Part shown: positions 26,713 to 35,645 of the stretch, one piece after another | Layout: each line of letters opens with the position of its first letter | Position numbering within the stretch: position 1 is the stretch's first letter | NCBI RefSeq assembly: GCF_014837035.1 | Contig: NZ_JACSPS010000001.1 | Span: 428,374 to 492,373 of the forward strand | DNA from: Kaistella pullorum | GTDB lineage: Bacteria > Bacteroidota > Bacteroidia > Flavobacteriales > Weeksellaceae | Direction: 5' to 3' | DNA length: 64,000 nt | The notes under the pieces: generated by a model | The model's input: the letters and a program-made list of their open reading frames with translations, nothing else | Databases searched by the model: none | Told to the model about the DNA's origin: nothing | Position numbers and translations under genes: made by a program

Positions 26713-27819
26713 TTATAATGCCAAATACTGACGTCCCGAAAGTGCTTTGACATAACCCAGTAGTTCAAGCTGAAGCAAATCCGGTAGGACGCGATAAGTG
26801 GGTAAATCGAGTTTGAGGCAAATTTCGTCAAGCGAAAGTGCAGCCTGCCTGTCCAGTACCGCCAGAAGCTGCTGCTGATTTTCAGGCAGCATTATCTGTA
26901 CTTCCGAACTCGGAAACAACACACCAACAGTTGCGCTTTTCGAAAAACCAAGTTGGTCTGCAAGTAAAGTGACCGTAGAGATCGCAGCCGCTTTATTCTG
27001 CACGATCAGTTGGTTGCAGCCTTGGCTAAACTTATCCGTAATGCGTCCGGGCAGCGCAAAGACTTCACGATTATAATTGTTGGCAAATGTAGCTGTGCTC
27101 ACAGAACCACCGCCAAATGCAGTTTCAACGACGATGGTAGCTGCTGAAAGCCCGGCGATGATCCTGTTGCGCTGGATGAAATTTTCACGGTCGGGCTTTT
27201 GGGAAGAATTAAATTCTGTAAAAAGCGCACCACCATTATCCAGGATCTTTTCGGCTAAACGGCGGTTTTTGCTCGGATACAGTGTGTGGAAACCGTGTGC
27301 AAGAACAGCAATCGTAGGAAGACCGTTATTTAGGGAAACCTCGTGTACTTCCGTATCCACACCCAGCGCTAGACCACTGACCGTGATGACCCGGTGGTCT
27401 TTAATTTCATTAAGGAAATCATTAATAAAACTTTTGCCGTATGAGGTGATGTTTCGGGTCCCGACAATGCTTAAAGTCTGCAGCGCGCTGTTCCACTCGC
27501 CTTTTTGGTAAAGAATAGCGGGCGCATCTTCACATTCATTAAGTTGTGGCGGAAGCTCCCCTTGATGACGAAGCAGGATGCGGATCTTATTTTTCTCGCA
27601 GAAGGCGACCTCCTTTTCGGCAAAAACAAGATGCTCGGGTTTGCCGATTTCCTGAGAAATCCGCTTCCCCACGCGGTATACATTGCTGAGACCGGATTTC
27701 GAAAGTTCCCACACTTCCTTTGCCGAACCAGCTTCCGCAACAAGTCTGCGAAAGATGGTGTCGCCGATCAGCGGACACTGCCGAAGCGCAATGGAGTACA
27801 GCGTTTCTTCGGAAAACAT
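26713..27819 (-). CDS. dprA: DNA-processing protein DprA
   Basis: 368-aa protein that loads RecA on incoming single-stranded DNA during natural transformation. The Rossmann-like DprA core is visible in SIVGTRNITSYG, VTVSGLALGVDTEVHEVSL, LAHGFHTLYP and FIQRNRIIAGLS; a helical SAM-like N-terminus and a C-terminal winged-helix (DprA_WH, ending in LELLGYVKALSGRQYL) flank it. A TAAATTTG box lies at 27833-27840. Another competence-linked gene, comM-like, lies 2 kb away. Confidence 0.92.
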   Translation of the reverse strand: MFSEETLYSIALRQCPLIGDTIFRRLVAEAGSAKEVWELSKSGLSNVYRVGKRISQEIGKPEHLVFAEKEVAFCEKNKIRILLRHQGELPPQLNECEDAPAILYQKGEWNSALQTLSIVGTRNITSYGKSFINDFLNEIKDHRVITVSGLALGVDTEVHEVSLNNGLPTIAVLAHGFHTLYPSKNRRLAEKILDNGGALFTEFNSSQKPDRENFIQRNRIIAGLSAATIVVETAFGGGSVSTATFANNYNREVFALPGRITDKFSQGCNQLIVQNKAAAISTVTLLADQLGFSKSATVGVLFPSSEVQIMLPENQQQLLAVLDRQAALSLDEICLKLDLPTYRVLPDLLQLELLGYVKALSGRQYLAL

Positions 27820-27832
27820 GGTTATTTTTATT

Positions 27833-27840
27833 CAAATTTA
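27833..27840 (-). promoter_or_regulatory. -7 element (TAAATTTG) for dprA
   Basis: Exact consensus on the minus strand, 13 bp before the dprA ATG, in the short gap after the rhomboid gene. -33 not evident. Confidence 0.4.
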
Positions 27841-27853
27841 TCCAAAAATAAAA

Positions 27854-28624
27854 TTACTTCTTACGGATTTCGTCTAAATGTTCCCAGGCGTTGTCCTTTT
27901 TCTTGCGGTATGGCAACTCATTGAAATCATCCGGGAACTTTTCCTTGTACTCCTGCCAGAGTTTGTCATCTTTTTCGCTGTAATAGTTCGGGAACTGCCA
28001 GATAAATCGCTTTTCTTTCTCACCGCTTTTGCGGTACATAAAAGCGAGCAAGATTCCGACGATGGCACCGGACAGGTGAGACTGCCACGACACGCGGCTC
28101 GGTTCTTCAAGGTTGTAGAAAAACTCTTCCGGCATCACACCCCAAACAAGTCCTCCGTAATAGAGCGCTACAACCAGCGAAACCGTGAGCAACTTCATAT
28201 TCCAGCGAAACATTCCGCTGAAAAAAAGGAAAAACGCGAGAACATAGACGATTCCACTAGCGCCAATGATACACACCGAATAATATTCGCCCGTGTACAC
28301 ATCTACCGGCGGCAAAAGCCACACAAGAAATGAGGAAACGAACCATCCGGTAAAAAAAATAGTGCCCGCGATGCGGCCGTAAAACTGAAAAAGCAAAAAT
28401 ATCAGCACAAAAACCGGCACCGAATTCCCAAAGATGTGATCGATATTCCCGTGAAGGAACGGCGAAAAGAAAACTCCCTTCAGCCCATCCGGATGCAGCG
28501 GAATTATCGCGCCATCACAGCCGCTCACAATGCCAGTCTTCTGAAGCACAAAGCCCAGCCACATCGCGGCCACCATGGCAGTGGCATAATAAACTGCTTT
28601 AAAATTAAGGGATTGTTTTAGCAT
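27854..28624 (-). CDS. Rhomboid family intramembrane serine protease
   Basis: 256-aa protein with about six membrane helices. Catalytic pair: Ser123 in GASG and His183 in SHLSG; the HGNIDHIFGN segment (58-67) matches the conserved HxxxxHxxxN of the family. A charged cytoplasmic tail of ~55 residues follows the last helix. It cleaves helices of unknown substrates within the inner membrane. Its stop is 34 bp from the dprA start on the same strand. Confidence 0.9.
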   Translation of the reverse strand: MLKQSLNFKAVYYATAMVAAMWLGFVLQKTGIVSGCDGAIIPLHPDGLKGVFFSPFLHGNIDHIFGNSVPVFVLIFLLFQFYGRIAGTIFFTGWFVSSFLVWLLPPVDVYTGEYYSVCIIGASGIVYVLAFFLFFSGMFRWNMKLLTVSLVVALYYGGLVWGVMPEEFFYNLEEPSRVSWQSHLSGAIVGILLAFMYRKSGEKEKRFIWQFPNYYSEKDDKLWQEYKEKFPDDFNELPYRKKKDNAWEHLDEIRKK

Positions 28625-28732
28625 TCGGAACTTTTGTCAAAACTGTTGCCACGAATAAATGTAGGTAATTATGTCTAAATTATAATATTATGCATCAATT
28701 TCTAAGACAAATCCGTGCAGTAACCGCCGCAA

Positions 28733-28764
28733 TTTGAAATATATAATTGTTTGCCCTAAATTTG
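28733..28764 (+). promoter_or_regulatory. Promoter of the DUF3078 gene
   Basis: TTTG (28733-28736), 20-bp spacer, TAAATTTG (28757-28764). The box ends 6 bp before the ATG at 28771, so the leader is at most a few nucleotides. Confidence 0.65.
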
Positions 28765-28770
28765 CGGGCT

Positions 28771-29880
28771 ATGAAACACCTTTTCAGTATACTGACGGCA
28801 TTTTCTACCATACTTCTCTTCGGGCAGGAACGCCGCAGCATCTTTCACGAAATAGATTCAATCTCGCAGCGCAGATGGGATTCGGTTTCCCTGGACCTTG
28901 ACAGCCTGGCCAACCCTAAACTCATCAATTTCGATGTTCATTTCAAAGATACCCTTGTGATTCGTGATGCAGTGGTGGTGCCGGCCGTAACAAATGAAAT
29001 TCCGGTTACGCCGTATAATTTTTTAAAGCTGAATCAGCCCAAAAGATGGTTTTTTTATGGCCAGAATAATCTTGTTTTCAACCAATCTTCATTCTCGAAC
29101 TGGAACTCGGGTGGGAATAACAACATCGGCGTAATCGGCAAGATAAACTATAACATCAGCTACAAAAACAACCGCCATTTCCTCGATAATCATATTCAGC
29201 TAGGCTATGGATTTGTCGCTTCAGAAGGTGAATCATCCCGAAAAACTGAAGATTTCATCAATGTAATGACTAATTATGGGTATGATATCGGCAAAGATTT
29301 CTATCTGTCCACAGGTTTTCAGTTTCTGTCGCAGTTCTCGCCGGGATACAATTACTCCGAAACGCCGGATCCTGAGTTCAAAGACCGCATCTCGCGTTTT
29401 ATGGCGCCAGGATATCTGAATGCCGGTTTGGGTCTTTCTTACAATCCAAATGAAAACTTCCAGGTGATTTTCAGACCTGTAAACGGCAAGTTTACTTTTG
29501 TAGCCGATCCCTATTTGCAGAAAGCGGGCCGCTACGGACTTGAAAGAGACGGGCAAAGCGTACGCTCAGAGCTTGGTGCCTTGCTGAACGTGCTGTACCG
29601 GTTGAAAATTTACAAAGACATCAATTTTGTAAACCAGATCAATTTTTTCAGCAATTACGTAAATCATCCGGAGCGCGTGGACATCGCTTATAATGGTACG
29701 CTGAATATCCGTTTCAATCGTTTTATCTCAACCGTTATAAGCCTGGATCTGGTGTATGACCACGACCAACTGCAGAATCTGCAGATGAAACAGACGCTCG
29801 GCGTAGGTTTTTCTTATAATTTAGGACTTGAAAACCGCGAGAAAAACAAAAAACTCATCAAGCCTTTTGTAGCACCTTAG
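28771..29880 (+). CDS. DUF3078 outer-membrane-type protein
   Basis: 369-aa protein with a signal peptide (to about residue 19, LLFGQ). The region from ~90 on reads as alternating amphipathic beta strands (WNSGGNNNIGVIGKINYNISYKN...) ending in an aromatic strand, consistent with a small outer-membrane beta-barrel; family DUF3078 of Bacteroidota. The ATG at 28771 is chosen over the earlier TTG because it starts the signal peptide. Function unknown. It converges on the comM-like gene with only 12 bp between stops and no clear terminator. Confidence 0.75.
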   Translation: MKHLFSILTAFSTILLFGQERRSIFHEIDSISQRRWDSVSLDLDSLANPKLINFDVHFKDTLVIRDAVVVPAVTNEIPVTPYNFLKLNQPKRWFFYGQNNLVFNQSSFSNWNSGGNNNIGVIGKINYNISYKNNRHFLDNHIQLGYGFVASEGESSRKTEDFINVMTNYGYDIGKDFYLSTGFQFLSQFSPGYNYSETPDPEFKDRISRFMAPGYLNAGLGLSYNPNENFQVIFRPVNGKFTFVADPYLQKAGRYGLERDGQSVRSELGALLNVLYRLKIYKDINFVNQINFFSNYVNHPERVDIAYNGTLNIRFNRFISTVISLDLVYDHDQLQNLQMKQTLGVGFSYNLGLENREKNKKLIKPFVAP

Positions 29881-29892
29881 CTTAATTTTGGT

Positions 29893-31428
29893 TTAAACAT
29901 TCCAGAACTCACGGTCTAAACTGCGGTATTGGATTGCCTCCGAAATATGACCTGAATTTAAATTTTCAGCCTGTTCAAGGTCTGCGATCGTGCGGGCAAC
30001 TTTTAAAATTCGGTCGTAGGCGCGCGCCGAAAGATTTAGTTTTTCCATGGCAGTTTTGATGAGATTTTGCGAGGCAACGTCGAGTTCGCAGTATTTCTCG
30101 ATTTCTTTCGGACCCATTTGGGCATTGTAATGAATTTCAGCTTCGCGGTATCTTAAAGTTTGAATTTCGCGTGCTTTCAACACTCTTGAACGGATCTCCT
30201 CACTTTTCTCGCCTTTTCTTTTGTCTGATAACTGCTCAAACTCCACTTTTTGTACTTCGATATGAATGTCAATTCGGTCAAGCAGCGGCCCGGAAAGCTT
30301 GTTCATATACCGCTGCATCTCAAATTGCGAGGAAGTATTGTTCGGATCATCGGGAAAGTAGCCGCTTGGACTGGGATTCATGCTTGCCACGAGCATGAAA
30401 CTGGCCGGATAATTCACCGTGAATTTTGCGCGCGAAATCGTGACTTCACGATCTTCGAGTGGTTGGCGCATCACTTCGAGCACAGTGCGTTTAAATTCCG
30501 GCATTTCGTCGAGGAACAGAACGCCATTGTGCGCGAGGGAAATTTCGCCCGGCTGCGGATAGCTGCCGCCACCGACTAGCGCGACATCCGAAATCGTGTG
30601 GTGCGGACTTCTGAACGGCCGCACGGTCATCAGCGAAGTTTCGGTCCCGATTTTTCCGGCCACTGAATGAATCTTGGTAGTTTCCAGTGCTTCCTTTAAA
30701 GTTAATGGCGGCAAAATACTCGGAACTCTTTTGGCGAGCATGGTTTTTCCACTTCCGGGAGGCCCGATGAGAATGATGTTGTGTCCACCCGCTGCCGCAA
30801 CTTCCATCGCGCGTTTCGCGGTTTCCTGACCTTTTACTTCAGAGAAATCGGTGGAGAAAAAATTGATTTTATCCTGAAATTCTTTGCGTGTATCAATCGT
30901 AGTACGCTCCAGCGGCAAGCCTTCGTTAAAAAAATCGATAACTTGTTTGATGTTTTCTATGCCGTACACTTCCAGTTGGTCTACTATCGCGGCTTCGCGA
31001 ATGTTCTGTTTGGGTAAAATGATGCCTTTGAAGCCTTCTTCGCGCGCTTTTATGGCGATCGGCAAAACTCCTTTTATCGGTAACAGTCCGCCATCAAGCG
31101 AAAGTTCACCCATGATGATATACTGACTGATGTTTTCTGCGCTGATCTGGTCTGATGCCGCCAAAATTCCGAGCGCAATGCTCAGGTCATAAGCCGAACC
31201 TTCTTTCCGAAGATCTGCGGGTGCCATGTTGATGGTGATTTTCTTACCCGGAACCTTGAAGCCAACATTCTTCAACGCTGCTGAAATCCGGTAGCTGCTT
31301 TCCTTGATTGCATTATCGGGCAACCCGACCAAATGATAGCCAACGCCGGGCGAATCTACGTTGACCTCTATCGTAATTGTCTGCGCCGAAACACCGAAGA
31401 TTGCGCTTCCATAGACTTTTACCAACAT
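29893..31428 (-). CDS. comM: YifB/ComM family Mg-chelatase-like AAA ATPase
   Basis: 511-aa protein: N-terminal ChlI/LonC-like domain (VDSPGVGYHLVGLPDNAIKES), AAA+ core with Walker A GPPGSGKTML and Walker B VLFLDEMPEF, and a C-terminal Mg_chelatase domain (LSARAYDRILKVARTIADLE). ComM hexamers drive branch migration during natural transformation. YifB and ComM are names for the same family; the competence role is inferred, supported by dprA nearby. Confidence 0.88.
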   Translation of the reverse strand: MLVKVYGSAIFGVSAQTITIEVNVDSPGVGYHLVGLPDNAIKESSYRISAALKNVGFKVPGKKITINMAPADLRKEGSAYDLSIALGILAASDQISAENISQYIIMGELSLDGGLLPIKGVLPIAIKAREEGFKGIILPKQNIREAAIVDQLEVYGIENIKQVIDFFNEGLPLERTTIDTRKEFQDKINFFSTDFSEVKGQETAKRAMEVAAAGGHNIILIGPPGSGKTMLAKRVPSILPPLTLKEALETTKIHSVAGKIGTETSLMTVRPFRSPHHTISDVALVGGGSYPQPGEISLAHNGVLFLDEMPEFKRTVLEVMRQPLEDREVTISRAKFTVNYPASFMLVASMNPSPSGYFPDDPNNTSSQFEMQRYMNKLSGPLLDRIDIHIEVQKVEFEQLSDKRKGEKSEEIRSRVLKAREIQTLRYREAEIHYNAQMGPKEIEKYCELDVASQNLIKTAMEKLNLSARAYDRILKVARTIADLEQAENLNSGHISEAIQYRSLDREFWNV

Positions 31429-31530
31429 AATTTGTGTTTTGATATAAAATTACCAAAAAATTGCTGAAAGCTGAGCAACAAGTTTGCTCACCAGTTTTCC
31501 TTATCTTCTGCAAAGTATAATAAAGAACAT

Positions 31531-31562
31531 TTTGCCAAATCTCATTACTTAAGATATCTTCG
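31531..31562 (+). promoter_or_regulatory. Promoter of the 163-aa secreted protein gene
   Basis: TTTG (31531-31534), 20-bp spacer, TATCTTCG (31555-31562; one mismatch to TAnnTTTG), 14 bp before the ATG. Confidence 0.5.
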
Positions 31563-31576
31563 CATGAAAATTTTAT

Positions 31577-32068
31577 ATGAACAAATCTTTATTATTTTTT
31601 GCGATTATGATTGCACAAAGTGCATTTTCCCAGGTAACAATGTCGGGCAACAAACTGGTAAAAGATGGACAAACCTACAAAATGTCGCAATATCAGGATG
31701 TATTTAAAAATCCCGAGGCAGTTTCTTACTTAAAAAAAGCAAGGACTAACAGTACAGTTGGAAGCATTTTTGCTTACACGGGAGGATTCAGTTTAGGATT
31801 CGGATTGTCTGCAGTTTTATTTGGTCCTAAAAATCAAGTTTATGGCAGCTATGGCAGTCAATATGAAACAAAAGCAGATAAAAGCGTTGCTTGGTTAGTA
31901 ACAGGAATTGGAGCAGGACTTATCGGTTTCGGAATTCCATTTGCCGTCGCGTCGAACAAAAATGCGCAGAAAGCACTGCAACTCGAAAACGGTGAGAGCA
32001 CAGCTTTTCAACCCCATTTTAAGCTCGAAACTGCGGGTAACGGCATGGCACTGAGTTATAATTTTTAA
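31577..32068 (+). CDS. Secreted/membrane protein of unknown function
   Basis: 163 aa with a signal peptide ending at SAFSQ (about residue 19). Two glycine-rich hydrophobic segments follow (about 62-85, SIFAYTGGFSLGFGLSAVLFG, and 106-126, WLVTGIGAGLIGFGIPFAVAS), each long enough to span a membrane. No family recognised. Monocistronic, ended by a hairpin at 32093. Confidence 0.6.
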   Translation: MNKSLLFFAIMIAQSAFSQVTMSGNKLVKDGQTYKMSQYQDVFKNPEAVSYLKKARTNSTVGSIFAYTGGFSLGFGLSAVLFGPKNQVYGSYGSQYETKADKSVAWLVTGIGAGLIGFGIPFAVASNKNAQKALQLENGESTAFQPHFKLETAGNGMALSYNF

Positions 32069-32092
32069 GAAATGGCGGTTTACAAAACTATA

Positions 32093-32116
32093 GGCGGAAT
32101 AATTTCCGTCTTTTTT
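32093..32116 (+). terminator. Terminator
   Basis: 7-bp stem GGCGGAA / TTCCGTC (one G-U pair), 4-nt loop and six T. Confidence 0.65.
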
Positions 32117-32144
32117 GGCTTAAACTTTGGGAGGAACTGACGAC

Positions 32145-32211
32145 CTAGCCCTGATCGCAGCGGCATCCTTTTGAGGAGCGAAGCGCAGTAAAAGATACAG
32201 CGGAGAGCAGG
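32145..32211. repeat. Dispersed intergenic repeat, family R, copy 2
   Basis: CTAGCCCTGATCGCAGCGGc, ATCCTTTTG, GAGCGAAGCG, AAAAGATaCAGCGGAgAGC. It aligns along its length with 8741-8811. It lies between a terminator and the glyQS promoter. Confidence 0.75.
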
Positions 32212-32245
32212 TTCCCGGCTCCTCAAAACTTCGGCTAAAATTCCC

Positions 32246-32253
32246 TATTTTTG
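32246..32253 (+). promoter_or_regulatory. -7 element (TATTTTTG) for glyQS
   Basis: Exact TAnnTTTG match 19 bp before the ATG; -33 weak. Confidence 0.5.
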
Positions 32254-32272
32254 CTGCAAATACTAATTAACG

Positions 32273-33814
32273 ATGGCTAAACAGGAAGATGTTTTCAAGA
32301 AACTGATCTCGCACGCTAAGGAATATGGCTTTATTTTTCCTTCGAGTGAAATATATGACGGACTTTCAGCAATTTACGACTACGGACAGAACGGTGCCGA
32401 ACTGAAAAGCAACATCAAGCAATATTGGTGGAAAGCCATGGTGCAGATGAACGAAAACATCGTGGGCATCGACTCTGCCATCTTTATGCATCCAACGATC
32501 TGGAAAGCTTCCGGCCACGTAGACGCTTTTAATGATCCTTTGATCGACAATAAGGATTCTAAAAAACGCTTCAGAGCCGATGTTTTGCTGGAAGATTACT
32601 GTGCGAAACTTGAAGAAAAAGCACAGAAAGAAATTGAAAAAGCGGCGAAAAGATTCGGTGACGCTTTTGATAAAAATGAGTTCGAAACCACCAATGGCCG
32701 CGTTATAGAATACCGCGAAAAGCAGAAAACCATTCTCTCCAGAATGGCGAAATCTTTGGAAAATGAAGATCTGGCGGATGTAAAAGCTTTGATCGAAGAA
32801 CTTGAGATCGCGGATCCGGACACTGGTTCAAAAAACTGGACGGATGTTCGTCAGTTTAACCTGATGTTCGGAACCAAATTAGGTGCTTCCGCAGATTCTG
32901 CAACTGATTTATATTTAAGACCTGAAACGGCGCAGGGAATTTTTGTGAATTTCTTAAATGTTCAGAAAACTTCGCGTCATAAGCTGCCATTCGGAATTGC
33001 ACAAATCGGTAAGGCTTTCAGAAATGAAATCGTAGCCAGACAGTTCATCTTCAGAATGCGGGAATTCGAACAGATGGAAATGCAGTTTTTCGTTCCACCG
33101 GGAACTGAGCTCAGTTTCTACGAAGAGTGGAAACAGAAACGTTTGAACTGGCACCTGGCTTTAGGTTTGGGCGCAGATAACTATAAATTCCACGATCACG
33201 AAAAACTCGCACATTACGCGAATGCTGCGGCAGATATTGAATTCAAATTCCCGTTCGGATTTAAAGAACTGGAAGGAATACACTCCAGAACTGATTTCGA
33301 TTTGAAAGCGCATGAAAAATTCTCCGGCAGAAAATTACAGTATTTTGATTCGGAAAGAAACGAGAATTACATTCCTTACGTAGTGGAAACTTCGGTTGGT
33401 TTGGACCGTTTGTTCCTGGCCATTTTCTCCAACTCACTTAAAGAAGAAGTTTTGGACGACGGTTCCGAAAGAACTGTGCTGTCACTTCCGCCAGCTTTGG
33501 CTCCGGTAAAAGCTGCAATTCTACCTTTGATGAAGAAAGACGGTCTTGCAGAATACGGTGAAAAGATCTTTAACGACCTGAAATTTGACTTCAATATGAT
33601 TTATGAAGACAAAGACAGCATCGGTAAGCGTTACCGCCGTCAGGATGCGATCGGGACGCCGTTCTGCATCACGATTGACCATGATACACTGACCGATCAT
33701 ACGGTAACATTGAGAGACCGCGACACGATGCAGCAGGAAAGAGTTCCGGTAGCTGATTTACGCAGGATTATCGATGAAAAGACAAACTTCAGAAATCTGC
33801 TTTCGAAGATTTAA
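32273..33814 (+). CDS. glyQS: Glycine--tRNA ligase, single-chain alpha2 type
   Basis: 513-aa class II aminoacyl-tRNA synthetase of the eukaryote/archaea-like type, not the alpha2beta2 GlyQ/GlyS type. Motif 2 region FGIAQIGKAFRNEI and preceding LYLRPETAQGIFVNF are diagnostic, as is the C-terminal anticodon-binding domain (KYRRQDAIGTPFCITID-like stretch). It charges tRNA-Gly in the cytoplasm. Followed by a strong terminator. Confidence 0.95.
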   Translation: MAKQEDVFKKLISHAKEYGFIFPSSEIYDGLSAIYDYGQNGAELKSNIKQYWWKAMVQMNENIVGIDSAIFMHPTIWKASGHVDAFNDPLIDNKDSKKRFRADVLLEDYCAKLEEKAQKEIEKAAKRFGDAFDKNEFETTNGRVIEYREKQKTILSRMAKSLENEDLADVKALIEELEIADPDTGSKNWTDVRQFNLMFGTKLGASADSATDLYLRPETAQGIFVNFLNVQKTSRHKLPFGIAQIGKAFRNEIVARQFIFRMREFEQMEMQFFVPPGTELSFYEEWKQKRLNWHLALGLGADNYKFHDHEKLAHYANAAADIEFKFPFGFKELEGIHSRTDFDLKAHEKFSGRKLQYFDSERNENYIPYVVETSVGLDRLFLAIFSNSLKEEVLDDGSERTVLSLPPALAPVKAAILPLMKKDGLAEYGEKIFNDLKFDFNMIYEDKDSIGKRYRRQDAIGTPFCITIDHDTLTDHTVTLRDRDTMQQERVPVADLRRIIDEKTNFRNLLSKI

Positions 33815-33835
33815 GCTGAATATATTGTTAAAATT

Positions 33836-33864
33836 AAAGTCCCGAAAAATCCGGGACTTTTTTT
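33836..33864 (+). terminator. Terminator after glyQS
   Basis: Perfect 9-bp stem AAAGTCCCG / CGGGACTTT, 7-nt loop, long T run. Confidence 0.88.
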
Positions 33865-33888
33865 GGCTAAAGACCATCAGTACACGGC

Positions 33889-33920
33889 TTGGGGAAGCCC
33901 GAATAAAATCCGTAAATTTG
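33889..33920 (+). promoter_or_regulatory. sufS promoter
   Basis: TTG (33889-33891), 21-bp spacer, TAAATTTG (33913-33920), 20 bp before the ATG. Confidence 0.6.
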
Positions 33921-33940
33921 AGGCATTCTAAATAAGCAAT

Positions 33941-35161
33941 ATGTTCGACCTTCAAGATATCCGCAGCCAGTTCCCGATTTTAGACCAGAAAGTTAACGGT
34001 AAACCTTTGGTTTATCTGGATAATGCGGCCACTTCGCAGAAGCCGGTTTCTGTTCTTGAAAGTTGGAACCGTTACTATTCTGAAATCAACGCGAACGTTC
34101 ACCGCGGCATTCACACCTTGAGTCAGCTCGCGACCGAAGAAATGGAACTTTCACGCAGAAAGATCCAGAAATTCATCAATGCTAAAAACGATTTTGAGGT
34201 CATCTTTACAAAAGGAACGACCGAAGGTATCAACCTGATTGCTTATTCATTAACCGGCTTGATTAAAGAAGGAGACGAAATCTTGATTTCGCATCTGGAG
34301 CACCACTCGAACATTGTTCCGTGGCAAATGCTTTGTGAAAGAACGGGCGCCCAACTGAAGGTGATTCCTATCGATGAAAACGGCGTTTTGCAACTGGATT
34401 TTTTAGAGGAAAACCTCAACGGAAGGACAAAACTTGTTTCCGTAAATCACGTTTCAAATGCGCTTGGCGTCGTAAATCCGATTGAAAAAATCATTGCAGA
34501 AGCGCGCAGAAAATCCGAAGCGATTATTGTGATTGACGGCGCTCAGGCGGTGCCACACTTCAAAATCGATGTGCAACAACTGGATTGTGATTTCTACGTC
34601 TTTTCGGGGCATAAAATGTACGCACCAATGGGTACCGGAATTCTTTACGGCAAAGAAGAAATCTTGCGCAAAATCCAGCCTTTTCATGGCGGCGGCGAGA
34701 TGATCGCGGTATGTTCTTTTGAAAAGACAACTTACGCGGATTTACCATTTAAATTTGAAGCCGGAACGCCAAATGTAGGTGGAAATATCGCACTTGGTGC
34801 CGCGGTAGATTTTATGGAGAGCATCGGCCGTGAAGCTTTGCAGAACCATGAAAATGCATTACTTGATTATGCCCAAAAGCAGCTACTTCAAATTGAAGGT
34901 TTAAAGATTTATGGCGAAAAAGCCAACAGAACGGGCGTAGCTTCGTTCAACCTTGAAGGTGTCGGGATTTCGTCGGACGTTGGGATGATTCTTGACAAAA
35001 TGGGCATCGCCGTAAGAACCGGACATCACTGTACGCAGCCGATAATGAAACATTTCGACATCGTGGGAACCGTACGGGCGAGTTTTGCGGTGTACAATAC
35101 TTTTCAAGAAATCGATATTTTGGTGGAAGGCGTTAAAAAAGCGCAGAGAATGTTGAGCTAA
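33941..35161 (+). CDS. sufS: Cysteine desulfurase SufS
   Basis: 406-aa PLP enzyme (class V aminotransferase fold) that takes sulfur from cysteine for Fe-S cluster assembly. PLP Lys in FSGHKMYAP, catalytic Cys in RTGHHCTQP, N-terminal NGKPLVYLDNAATSQKP. The group II (SufS) type is shown by the short catalytic loop. Unusually it stands alone with its own promoter, 15 kb from sufABCD (50189-54202). No sufE was found in the window. Confidence 0.93.
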   Translation: MFDLQDIRSQFPILDQKVNGKPLVYLDNAATSQKPVSVLESWNRYYSEINANVHRGIHTLSQLATEEMELSRRKIQKFINAKNDFEVIFTKGTTEGINLIAYSLTGLIKEGDEILISHLEHHSNIVPWQMLCERTGAQLKVIPIDENGVLQLDFLEENLNGRTKLVSVNHVSNALGVVNPIEKIIAEARRKSEAIIVIDGAQAVPHFKIDVQQLDCDFYVFSGHKMYAPMGTGILYGKEEILRKIQPFHGGGEMIAVCSFEKTTYADLPFKFEAGTPNVGGNIALGAAVDFMESIGREALQNHENALLDYAQKQLLQIEGLKIYGEKANRTGVASFNLEGVGISSDVGMILDKMGIAVRTGHHCTQPIMKHFDIVGTVRASFAVYNTFQEIDILVEGVKKAQRMLS

Positions 35162-35163
35162 AC

Positions 35164-35613
35164 TTAGTTTTCCAAAATTTGATTCGCCGCTTCCTTGGTC
35201 TTTACTTTTTCGATGACGCGGGTGCAAATGCCGTTTTCATCAAATCTAAAAGTGGTGCGCACAATTCCCATGAATTCGCGGCCCATGAATTTCTTCAGCT
35301 GCCACACACCGAATTTTTCACAAACTTCCCGACTCTCATCCGCAATCAGCGGATACTGAAAACCAAATTTTTCGTGGAATTTTTTCTGCGCTTTTACCGC
35401 ATCTGCAGAAACTCCTAAAATTTGGAAACCTTCTTTTGCAAGCTGCGAAATATTATCGTTCAGGTTGCACGCTTCGGCTGTGCAACCGGGCGTATTTGCC
35501 TTTGGATAAAAGAAAACTACGAGCTTTTTACCCAGAAAATCCTGAGATTTCACTGTTTCCCCATCTTGATTTAACGCTTCAAACTGCGGAAGTTGGTCAC
35601 CTACTTTTAGCAT
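35164..35613 (-). CDS. bcp: Thioredoxin-dependent thiol peroxidase (BCP/PrxQ)
   Basis: 149-aa peroxiredoxin. Peroxidatic Cys in NTPGCTAEACNL with the resolving Cys five residues later (CTAEAC), the atypical 2-Cys PrxQ arrangement; VVFFYPKA precedes it. It reduces H2O2 and organic peroxides with thioredoxin. Converges on sufS with only 2 bp between stops and diverges from nth. Confidence 0.92.
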   Translation of the reverse strand: MLKVGDQLPQFEALNQDGETVKSQDFLGKKLVVFFYPKANTPGCTAEACNLNDNISQLAKEGFQILGVSADAVKAQKKFHEKFGFQYPLIADESREVCEKFGVWQLKKFMGREFMGIVRTTFRFDENGICTRVIEKVKTKEAANQILEN

Positions 35614-35629
35614 AATTAGTATTTTAGCT

Positions 35630-35637
35630 CAAATTTA
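35630..35637 (-). promoter_or_regulatory. -7 element (TAAATTTG) for bcp
   Basis: Exact consensus on the minus strand 16 bp before the bcp ATG and 8 bp before the nth ATG on the other strand. Confidence 0.5.
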
Positions 35638-35645
35638 AAGGTTAA

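Noticed and set aside
30250-30579. 109-aa plus-strand frame inside the comM-like gene
   Set aside because: Shadow of a well-conserved AAA ATPase; no signal, motif or promoter.
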